From Rhizobium sp. Q54 (GTDB lineage: Bacteria > Pseudomonadota > Alphaproteobacteria > UBA7879 > VGCX01): a DNA stretch of 64,000 nt. This document shows, piece after piece, positions 57,745 to 64,000 of the stretch. Under the pieces are notes generated by a model, which saw only the letters and a list, made by a program, of their open reading frames with translations, was not told the DNA's origin and made no database searches. The position numbers and the translations under genes were made by a program. The first letter of the stretch is position 1, and every line of letters begins with the position of its first letter. Where the stretch lies: NCBI GenBank assembly GCA_945870825.1, contig CAMBTM010000002.1:1-64000 (forward strand), written 5' to 3'.

Positions 57745-58797
57745 TTAAAAATTAACAGTTGTATGCTTTCGAATTACGTTTAAATCGAAATTCTCTTGCT
57801 TAATGAATCCTTTATATTTTTCTGGGTTCGTAAGCACCTCTGAAATAACGGCACATAGGCTCCCCGCTGTGGTCGCCTCAAGTGATGTCGCTTGTATGCT
57901 TGATATCTGTTGGGAATAAAATTTCTTCGTGTAAGATTTCTCTATAACTTGACCATTCATGGAACCATTGACAGTTATATTTATGATCGTCACATCATCT
58001 CTTGTGACGGGGAGTGCACTTTGAAAAAGGTTTACTAAAAATTCTCTGTGGTTTGCACCCCCTAACTCATTCATTAAAAAATACACAAGATTACGATGTC
58101 CTGGATAGCGAATCGTTTGATATGACATTTGGCAAACTTTTTCTGCAAAGCTCTCAGCTAAAGTACCAATACCCCCAGAAGTGTTAAAACTTTCATACTC
58201 AATACCATCAAAAATAAAATTCTCAGTATCTCCTAATGCTTCAACTTCTTTAATATGATAATTATCGACGACAAGACATTTATTACAGTATTGATTCACT
58301 AATCCATCAACAGACCAAGTAATCGCGTACCTTAAACTATTGGTAGAATAAATTGGCAGCACTCCACATTTTACACGCACATCGTTTATGGAATCAAAAT
58401 CTTTGATCAAATTCGCACCAATTATACTTACAATGCCCGGCGCAAGGCCACAGTGAGGTACCAATGCTTTATCTGTACTTCTTGCCAATTCTCTAATAAA
58501 TCGACCTGTCTCTACGTCCTCTGTCACATCAAAATAATGTGTACGATGTTTCACAGCATATTCTGCAGGCTTTTTAGAAGCATAAAATGGCAAACAATTC
58601 ACAATAGCGTCAGGAGTAAAAAATCTAATAAAATTGTCAACCTTCTGTTCGTCAAATATATCAATTGCGGTAAAGTCCTTGTTATATTCTACAAGAGGCA
58701 TCTTATCTAAAATTTTCACTTCGTATTTTTTTTCTTTTAAAATATGAAAGACGATTCTTCCAATTCTTCCGCCTCCTAAAACTAATATTTTTTTCAT
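57745..58797 (-). CDS. Saccharopine dehydrogenase-like oxidoreductase (Lys9/NAD(P)-binding)
   Basis: 350 residues from the ATG at 58797, with a perfect GGAGG ribosome site; the frame runs to 58839. MKKILVLGGGRIGRIVFHIL is a Rossmann nucleotide-binding start. AIVNCLPFYASKKPAEYAVKH followed by YFDVTEDVETG and PHCGLAPGIVSIIGANLI are hallmark segments of saccharopine dehydrogenases and carboxynorspermidine-type reductases. These enzymes form or break C-N bonds between an amine and an oxo acid, reductively. The C-terminal half is less conserved. It is the first enzyme gene of the island, with its own 276-bp upstream region. Reductive condensation producing an opine-like product is possible but unproven. 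Confidence 0.82.
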   Translation of the reverse strand: MKKILVLGGGRIGRIVFHILKEKKYEVKILDKMPLVEYNKDFTAIDIFDEQKVDNFIRFFTPDAIVNCLPFYASKKPAEYAVKHRTHYFDVTEDVETGRFIRELARSTDKALVPHCGLAPGIVSIIGANLIKDFDSINDVRVKCGVLPIYSTNSLRYAITWSVDGLVNQYCNKCLVVDNYHIKEVEALGDTENFIFDGIEYESFNTSGGIGTLAESFAEKVCQMSYQTIRYPGHRNLVYFLMNELGGANHREFLVNLFQSALPVTRDDVTIINITVNGSMNGQVIEKSYTKKFYSQQISSIQATSLEATTAGSLCAVISEVLTNPEKYKGFIKQENFDLNVIRKHTTVNF

Positions 58798-58874
58798 AAT
58801 TTCCTCCAATTTATCTAATAAAATAATCCTCTTTTTCAATCGTGTCCGAGGCTGACATTAGGGGGGAAACTACA

Positions 58875-58955
58875 AGGTCATTAAAAAATTTACAATATCG
58901 GTTCGATCACTACAGTGGTTAATACTGTTGCTAAGAAAAAAGGGGTTAGGTCATT
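58875..58955. promoter_or_regulatory. Repeated AGGTCATT elements upstream of the island enzyme genes
   Basis: AGGTCATT occurs at 58875-58882 and 58948-58955, 73 bp apart (close to seven helical turns), in the 276-bp gap between the regulator-like gene and the first enzyme gene. A small inverted repeat, CACT-AC-AGTG (58908-58917), lies between. They may be binding sites for the adjacent LuxR-type regulator; this is inference from position and repetition. Confidence 0.35.
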
Positions 58956-59073
58956 GATAATGGGACTGGAAAACCCAACAACAGAAGAGCTCAGGGATAG
59001 CAGATAGGCAAGAAAAAATATAAAATGAGTTCAATAAGCCTCTTCCCTCGAATAGTGAGGTAGATTCATATCC

Positions 59074-59661
59074 CTAAAAACAAATAAATTTCTCACTAAC
59101 GTTGTATAAATTTTTTTCTTTATCAAAAAAACTAGAATCTTTAATGTCTTTAAATGGTTTCCAAGTTTTTGAACATATTAAACGTCGAGAATCCTGATGT
59201 CCCAAAATAAAACCAGAGTTCCTTCTAAACACATCCACATATCCTGTGAGCTCTTCTAAATTATTCAAACAACGATTGGGTAAATGATAGTCTTCGCGGG
59301 ATGTGCTAATAGATAAATATTCATAATATTCTTCCCTTTTTTGGTGGATATTAAAACCATGATAATGATTGAGATCATGGCACGCAGATATAATCGCATC
59401 TTCGGCAAATCCTGACCAAAGGCTGTATTGTTGTTTGTCATCCTGAGGAACATAATAAACAAGATGGCCTGCATCATCTTGAAAATTATGTTCACAATAT
59501 AATTTTATCCAATCCTCAGATGTCGATAAATATAGCCGTTTTCCATTGTCAAAAATCTTACAGTACACCAAATTTTGAGCACCAAACTTCCTAAAAATAG
59601 GGCCCGCTAAATAGTTTAAACTATCAATTACACTGAGACCGTATTGAAATCCTTGTAACAA
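59074..59661 (-). CDS. LuxR-type N-terminal sensor-like protein without DNA-binding domain
   Basis: 195 residues, TTG start with an excellent AAGGAG ribosome site. The sequence aligns by eye with the N-terminal domain of the neighbouring regulator: LNYLAGPIF...NLVYCKIFDNGKRL...W here against LNDICAPLF...GFGYAKFYKDGRCL...W there, then HGFNIHQKREEYYEYLSISTS against HGMRIYEQHNDYIECWHFTSS. It ends before any HTH region. The stop is clean and no HTH remnant follows, so it may be a real ligand-binding partner and not simple decay. It sits 23 bp after the regulator stop. Whether it binds a signal or forms heterodimers is unknown. Confidence 0.6.
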   Translation of the reverse strand: MLQGFQYGLSVIDSLNYLAGPIFRKFGAQNLVYCKIFDNGKRLYLSTSEDWIKLYCEHNFQDDAGHLVYYVPQDDKQQYSLWSGFAEDAIISACHDLNHYHGFNIHQKREEYYEYLSISTSREDYHLPNRCLNNLEELTGYVDVFRRNSGFILGHQDSRRLICSKTWKPFKDIKDSSFFDKEKNLYNVSEKFICF

Positions 59662-59684
59662 TTTCTAAACTCCTTCTCACATAG

Positions 59685-60518
59685 TTAATATGAGCCCCAC
59701 CACTTGGTGGAAGACTTGCTAAACATATTGACCAAACTACGGCTATTAAAACAATTTGTTTTTTGCTTTATGTTGCGAATATAATATTCTACCGTCCTTG
59801 GAGATATTGCCATCAAATTAGCAGTTTCTTTAAATGTTCGATTATTTGAAATATGTTCTATGCATTCTGCTTCTCTTTTAGAAATATTGATTTCCTTGCC
59901 ATCAATGTTAATTTTGAATTTATCAATCTTTATGCCTGATAGAAATTTAGCTTCTTGAAACGACTCATCTGATAATGTTGGGATATAGTCAAAAACGTTT
60001 TTATTTAAAACAGAAAGATTGTTATCCGTTTTTATAATATGTTTAGATTTTTCTTTAAAATAATGGATAAACCGTTTAAAAAGATCCCCATGGGTAATAT
60101 AGAGATTAACTATTTGAAAATTTTCTATGGAACTCGTAAAGTGCCAGCATTCAATATAATCGTTGTGCTGTTCATAAATTCTCATACCATGCCATAAATC
60201 ATACTGATAACTTGCATTAACGACAGCATCTTCTCTTTCAATCACACTGTTTCCCCACAGAACTGTAGAAGTTTTGTTGGTAGACATGAATTGGAGATCA
60301 TTAATAATAATCTCAGAGCAATCAAAATTCTCAAAATAATGTTCTTGCCATGGCATATGGGTAAAAAGATCTAAACATCGACCATCTTTATAAAACTTTG
60401 CATACCCAAATCCATTGACTAAAAAATTATCAAACAGAGGTGCGCATATATCATTCAAATGGCCAACAATAGCCCTATTATATTCAAGAGCTTTTGTGTT
60501 GTCCTGCAGTAAATTCAT
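59685..60518 (-). CDS. LuxR-family transcriptional regulator
   Basis: 277 residues with an AGGAT ribosome site. Residues 1 to about 190 form a sensor-like domain similar to the next gene product. The C-terminal 65 residues are a GerE-type HTH: INISKREAECIEHISNNRTF, then KETANLMAISPRTVEYYIRNIK, matching L-T/S-x-R-E-x-E and the recognition helix S-x-R-T-V-E/x-x-x-x-x-N-I. It is first in the minus-strand cluster and probably controls the island enzymes. The N-terminal domain lacks the strict W-x-Y-D-x-x-x acyl-homoserine-lactone signature, so the signal may differ. Confidence 0.82.
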   Translation of the reverse strand: MNLLQDNTKALEYNRAIVGHLNDICAPLFDNFLVNGFGYAKFYKDGRCLDLFTHMPWQEHYFENFDCSEIIINDLQFMSTNKTSTVLWGNSVIEREDAVVNASYQYDLWHGMRIYEQHNDYIECWHFTSSIENFQIVNLYITHGDLFKRFIHYFKEKSKHIIKTDNNLSVLNKNVFDYIPTLSDESFQEAKFLSGIKIDKFKINIDGKEINISKREAECIEHISNNRTFKETANLMAISPRTVEYYIRNIKQKTNCFNSRSLVNMFSKSSTKWWGSY

Positions 60519-60665
60519 TATTTAATCCTGAAAAATCATAATCTTGCACATCTTAGGACATCCCTGCTATTAAGCAATACAGTACTAATAACGAGGGCTT
60601 ATACTGCAAAATTCTTTAAACCTACCGACCTTTTGAAATTAGCATCCCTTCATGCCGAAGTCCTT

Positions 60666-60693
60666 TATAAAAAAGGCCTGTGAAAACAGGCCC
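60666..60693 (-). terminator. Intrinsic terminator of rpsA
   Basis: On the minus strand GGCCTGT, loop TTTC, ACAGGCC (60675-60692) is followed by a run of T. It lies 30 bp after the rpsA stop. Confidence 0.9.
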
Positions 60694-60722
60694 TTTCGTT
60701 AACAAAACTGATGAAACTGCTA

Positions 60723-62564
60723 TCAGTCTTCTTTTTTCGCCTTCTTCGCCGCAGGTTTTTTGGCAGCAGTTTTTGGTTCTGCATCTTTTTCCTTTGCGGC
60801 CTTCTTGGCTTTTGGTTGAGCCTCTTCTTCAGCAGAAGCATCAGCTTCTTTCTTTGCTGTGCGCTTCATCGCTTGGGCTTTAACCTTTTCTATATCAATG
60901 GCATTGCCAAGAATATCACCAAGGCTCGCACCGCTATCTGATGAACCATAAGTCGCCATCGCTTCTTTCTCTTCAGAAAGTTCACGGGCCTTAATGGACA
61001 ACGTTAAGCGACGATTCTTCTTATCGATGGACACAAGTTGTGCGTCTACCCGCTCACCAACCGCAAAGCGATCTGTCCGCTGTTCAGAACGTTCTCTGGA
61101 AAGATCACCCTTGCGGATAAATCCAATGACACCCTTCTCAGTCTCAACTTCAACGCCATTTTCCTGAATAGATTTTACAACACAGGTCAGCACCATATCA
61201 GGCTTCAACACATCAATGCCGTTATCAAAAGGATCCGCATCAAGTTGCTTGATACCAAGACTAATGCGTTCTTTTTCTGGATCAATATCCAAAAGCTTAG
61301 CCTTGACCACGTCTCCTTTTTTATAAAGAGCAAGAGCAGCCTCTCCTGAAGCACTCCAAGAAATATCCGTAACATGGACCATGCCATCGATATCACCTTC
61401 GATACCAACAAATAGACCAAACTCTGTGACGTTCTTCACAACACCTTCGATCACATTGCCAACCTTATATTTCTTCTGGCAAATATCCCAAGGATTATCG
61501 GTCGCTTGTTTGATGCTCAAACTAATCCGACGCTTGTCAGGATCGATTTCAAGAACCTTCACCTTCACTTGTTCGCTGGTTGAAACAATCTTGCTGGGAT
61601 GAATATTCTTCTTAACCCAACTGAGTTCAGACATGTGAATGAGGCCTTCAACACCGGCATCCAATTCAACAAACACACCATAATCCGTAATGTTTGTAAC
61701 GGCACCTTGCAAGATATCGCCCGCTTTATAGCGAGAGGCAACTTCAGTCCAAGGATCTTCCTTCAGCTGTTTGATCCCTAAGGAAATGCGTCGGTCTTCT
61801 TGATTGTACTTAATAATCTTCACGTCAAGTGTTTGTCCAACATGAAGAACATCGGAAGGATGGTTAATGCGTTGCCACGCAATATCAGTCACGTGAAGAA
61901 GGCCGTCAATGCCCCCAAGATCAATGAATGCACCGTAATCCGTAATGTTCTTGACGATTCCTTTAACAATTTGACCTTCATGCAGATTGGAAAGAAGTTC
62001 AGACCGGGCTTCAGCTTGGGATTCTTCCATAATGGCCCGACGGGACACAACGATATTCCCGCGCAAACGATCCATCTTCAAAATTTGGAAAGGTTGTTCG
62101 ATGCCGACCAAGGGCCCAATGTCCTTTATAGGACGCACATCAATTTGGCTTCCAGGCAAGAATGCAAGGGCGCCGGAAAGATCAACAGCAAAACCACCCT
62201 TTACGCGCCCAGTCAAACGACCCATAACACGTTCATTGTTGCGGTGAGATTCTTCAAGTTTTTCCCACGAGGCTTCTCTGCGAGCTTTTTCATAACTTAA
62301 AACGGCTTCCCCATCTTTGTTTTCAAAACGCTCAACGTAAATGTCGATGATGTCGCCTACTTTTAAAGAACGTGCCATTTCATGGCCAAATTCTTCTAGA
62401 GGAACACTGCCCTCTGCCTTTAAGCCTACATCGATAATGGCAAAGCCCCGATCGATGGATGCAATAGTACCCTTTACAACCTGGCCTTCAAATTTTTTTA
62501 CTGTACCAAGAGATTCTTCCAGAAGAGCTGCAAAGCTCTCTGTTGATTGACTATGTGTTGTCAT
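60723..62564 (-). CDS. rpsA: 30S ribosomal protein S1
   Basis: 613 residues from the ATG at 62564 (MTTHSQSTESFAALLEESLG), the usual S1 start; the frame continues to 62657 but those residues are atypical. It contains six S1 RNA-binding repeats, e.g. GIVKNITDYGAFIDLGGIDG, GAVTNITDYGVFVELDAGVEG and GVVKNVTEFGLFVGIEGDIDG. The tail is rich in lysine, alanine and glutamate. S1 brings mRNA to the 30S subunit. The order cmk-rpsA is widely conserved and transcription is minus-strand from cmk. Confidence 0.97.
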   Translation of the reverse strand: MTTHSQSTESFAALLEESLGTVKKFEGQVVKGTIASIDRGFAIIDVGLKAEGSVPLEEFGHEMARSLKVGDIIDIYVERFENKDGEAVLSYEKARREASWEKLEESHRNNERVMGRLTGRVKGGFAVDLSGALAFLPGSQIDVRPIKDIGPLVGIEQPFQILKMDRLRGNIVVSRRAIMEESQAEARSELLSNLHEGQIVKGIVKNITDYGAFIDLGGIDGLLHVTDIAWQRINHPSDVLHVGQTLDVKIIKYNQEDRRISLGIKQLKEDPWTEVASRYKAGDILQGAVTNITDYGVFVELDAGVEGLIHMSELSWVKKNIHPSKIVSTSEQVKVKVLEIDPDKRRISLSIKQATDNPWDICQKKYKVGNVIEGVVKNVTEFGLFVGIEGDIDGMVHVTDISWSASGEAALALYKKGDVVKAKLLDIDPEKERISLGIKQLDADPFDNGIDVLKPDMVLTCVVKSIQENGVEVETEKGVIGFIRKGDLSRERSEQRTDRFAVGERVDAQLVSIDKKNRRLTLSIKARELSEEKEAMATYGSSDSGASLGDILGNAIDIEKVKAQAMKRTAKKEADASAEEEAQPKAKKAAKEKDAEPKTAAKKPAAKKAKKED

Positions 62565-62671
62565 GATTAAAATTACCTTTTCTTTGGAAATATAGATAAA
62601 TGACCCCCATGTTTTTCCCGATATATCGGCAGAGAGCCACGTACCAACTCTAGACAATAGTTGTTCTGAAA

Positions 62672-63298
62672 TTATTTTTCAATATAGGAAATGGCTTTTT
62701 CTAAAACTTCTTCCCTTGAAAGATAGGATGTATCCAGAACAAAAGCATCGGATGCTGGACGCAATGGGTTATGAACACGGGTTTGATCACGCCTATCCCG
62801 GGCTTTAACATCTGCCAGAATCTTGTCAAACGTCACATCTAATCCCCGCGATTGCAGCTCTTTAAACCGTCGTTCTGCCCGCACCTCTGTGTGTGCAGTC
62901 AAATAAATCTTCTTATCCGCATCTGGTAAAATCACCGTTCCAATATCGCGTCCGTCAAGAACGGCGCCCTTATAAGGAGAGGCGTAATTTTTGGCAAAGT
63001 CCCTTTGCAAATGAAAAAGTGCGTCCCTTACCCCTGGGTAAATGGCGACTTGAGAGGCCGCTTGACTGACCGCCTCAGACCTCAAATTATCATCATTGAA
63101 TACTGTTAAATCAATCCTTTGAACAGCTTTCAATACATCCTCTTCGTTTTCAGGATTTCCAGCATGCTCTAACACGTGCAGGGCTACTTGGCGATAGAGT
63201 AATCCTGTATCCAAAAAAGCAAGATTGTAGTGATGTGCAAGAGTGCGGGCTAAGGTTCCTTTCCCAACCCCTGAAGGACCATCAACGGCTATAATCAT
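62672..63298 (-). CDS. cmk: Cytidylate kinase
   Basis: 208 residues. Phosphorylates CMP and dCMP. The P-loop is DGPSGVGKGTLARTLA (residues 5-20). FLDTGLLYRQVALHVLEH is the CMP-binding segment, and LDGRDIGTVILPDADKKIYLTA is the conserved D-G-R-D-I/x-G-T motif. DRRDQTRVHNPLRPASDAFVLDTS is the LID/C-terminal region. The AGGAG ribosome site fixes the start. Followed by rpsA, as in most proteobacteria. Confidence 0.95.
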   Translation of the reverse strand: MIIAVDGPSGVGKGTLARTLAHHYNLAFLDTGLLYRQVALHVLEHAGNPENEEDVLKAVQRIDLTVFNDDNLRSEAVSQAASQVAIYPGVRDALFHLQRDFAKNYASPYKGAVLDGRDIGTVILPDADKKIYLTAHTEVRAERRFKELQSRGLDVTFDKILADVKARDRRDQTRVHNPLRPASDAFVLDTSYLSREEVLEKAISYIEK

Positions 63299-63332
63299 TT
63301 CTTAAACTCCTAAGCTCTTATATCTATAATAA

Positions 63333-63435
63333 TTCAAGTTCTGGATTCGAAAACAAGGGTCACAGAGCCCGGAGTGTACCATTACGTACATGAGGAGCTC
63401 AAGATCCCCATGCTTTCGAAAACCCAGAACGTGAA
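63333..63435. repeat. 103-bp imperfect palindromic element
   Basis: The outer arms TTCAAGTTCTGGATTCGAAA (63333-63352) and CTTTCGAAAACCCAGAACGT (63413-63432) pair with few mismatches, and pairing continues inward (GGGTC, GAGC, GTGTAC) to the tip GTAC-CATTAC-GTAC. The whole can fold as one long stem. It occupies most of the cmk-fdxA gap. Size and form resemble the dispersed palindromic elements of alphaproteobacteria; copy number cannot be seen from one window. Confidence 0.6.
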
Positions 63436-63506
63436 GAATGATGGGTATAGTCAAAATAACAACTCGGCTGTATAAAGTAAATTGTATTACTTAAAAAAGG
63501 ACTGTT

Positions 63507-63824
63507 ATGACGTATATCATCACCGATGCCTGCATTCGTTGCAAATATACTGAATGTGTAGAAGTATGTCCCGTCGACTGTTTCCATGAAGGCCCCAACA
63601 TGTTGGTGATTGATCCTAGTACATGTATTGATTGCGGTGTTTGTGTGCCATTTTGCCCTATTGATGCCATCATTCCTGATACAGAACAAGGGTCTGACCA
63701 ATGGGTGGAGCTGAACCAACGTCTTTCAAAGGCCTGGCCTGTCATTACAAAACAAAAAGCACCACCAGAAGATGCCGATGTCTGGAAAGATAAGAAGGAT
63801 AAATTACCATTTTTAATCGAATAA
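63507..63824 (+). CDS. fdxA: Ferredoxin FdxA (7Fe type)
   Basis: 105 residues. An electron carrier with one [3Fe-4S] and one [4Fe-4S] cluster. The cysteine pattern is [18 protein letters not shown] then [12 protein letters not shown]. The C-terminal extension ([15 protein letters not shown]...) is typical of alphaproteobacterial FdxA. The ribosome site is AAGGA. A divergent start from cmk across the palindromic element gives it its own promoter. Confidence 0.95.
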   Translation: MTYIITDACIRCKYTECVEVCPVDCFHEGPNMLVIDPSTCIDCGVCVPFCPIDAIIPDTEQGSDQWVELNQRLSKAWPVITKQKAPPEDADVWKDKKDKLPFLIE

Positions 63825-63836
63825 AGATTCGCAGTG

Positions 63837-64000
63837 CTATATTTTCCAGCGCTTATGAAGCCATAACCACTGCTCTGGACGTTGTCGGATCCATCCTTCC
63901 AACAACTGATTGAAAGTGGTCATGATGGTTGCAGGGCTGCCATCTGTTTCAACAGGCTCGTGAAAGGTTACTTGAAACTGGACTTTATTCCCCAGTCTTT
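63837..64000 (-). CDS. lpxL: Partial CDS, C-terminus of a lipid A acyltransferase (LpxL/HtrB family)
   Basis: 54 codons on the minus strand up to the window edge, ending at TAG 63837-63839. The sequence RLGNKVQFQVTFHEPVETDG, then FNQLLEGWIRQRPEQWLWLH, matches the end of lysophospholipid acyltransferases. In that family E-x-W-I-R-x-x-P-E-Q-W-x-W-x-H-R/K-R-W is diagnostic. These add secondary acyl chains to lipid A, in line with the lpxC gene at 13657. The catalytic H-x4-D box lies outside the window. Confidence 0.85.
   Translation of the reverse strand, partial: RLGNKVQFQVTFHEPVETDGSPATIMTTFNQLLEGWIRQRPEQWLWLHKRWKI

Overview
The window reads as the chromosome of an alphaproteobacterium, probably a host-associated, Holosporales-like lineage. 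This rests on gene content and order, not on a phylogeny: an atpHAGDC operon without the membrane subunits, the order rne-amiC-mrcA-prfB, a very large NAD-glutamate dehydrogenase, SecB, IHF beta and the FdxA-type ferredoxin. GC content is moderate. Decayed genes and large secreted proteins of unknown function fit an intracellular lifestyle, but that is inference.

Layout. 1-1415: end of a nuclease/transposase-like gene, a methyltransferase and ihfB. 1607-6232: F1 ATP synthase genes with an unusually short epsilon subunit. 6376-14595: RNase E facing a cell-wall and translation block (amiC, mrcA, prfB with its programmed +1 frameshift, lpxC). 14592-18885 (minus): complete tripartite ABC exporter with its own outer-membrane channel. 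18967-19410: truncated secreted-protein gene next to an IS6-type transposase remnant. 19510-21665 (minus): two glycosyltransferases. 21707-21908: 23-residue secreted peptide gene with a palindromic promoter and a strong terminator. 22053-28426: glycan-type cluster (two GT4 enzymes, one fused to a HAD phosphatase, a radical SAM enzyme, a WbmS-like deacetylase, a ComB-like protein, UDP-GlcNAc 2-epimerase).

28506-30254 holds an odd hairpin and a decayed AbiE-type toxin-antitoxin pair. 30570-32489 encodes a large secreted protein with kinase-like sequence features. 32844-38388 carries tRNA-Lys and the rod-shape operon mreB-mreC-mreD-mrdA-rodA (minus). 38495-45909 carries NAD kinase, a second secreted protein with a basic tail, tRNA-Gly, NAD-glutamate dehydrogenase and a DUF4143 remnant. 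45912-50816 (minus) holds an RND pump with adaptor, then SecB. 50919-54429 is mutS plus a DMT transporter.

54470-60518 (minus) is a visibly AT-richer island: a LuxR-type regulator, a related protein without the DNA-binding domain, a saccharopine-dehydrogenase-like enzyme, a DMT exporter, a homocitrate-synthase-like enzyme and a PLP aminotransferase. This looks like a regulated pathway that makes and exports an amino-acid-derived small molecule. I cannot assign it to a known product, and it is my best candidate for an undescribed system. The window ends with rpsA, cmk, a long palindromic element, fdxA and the end of an lpxL-like acyltransferase gene.
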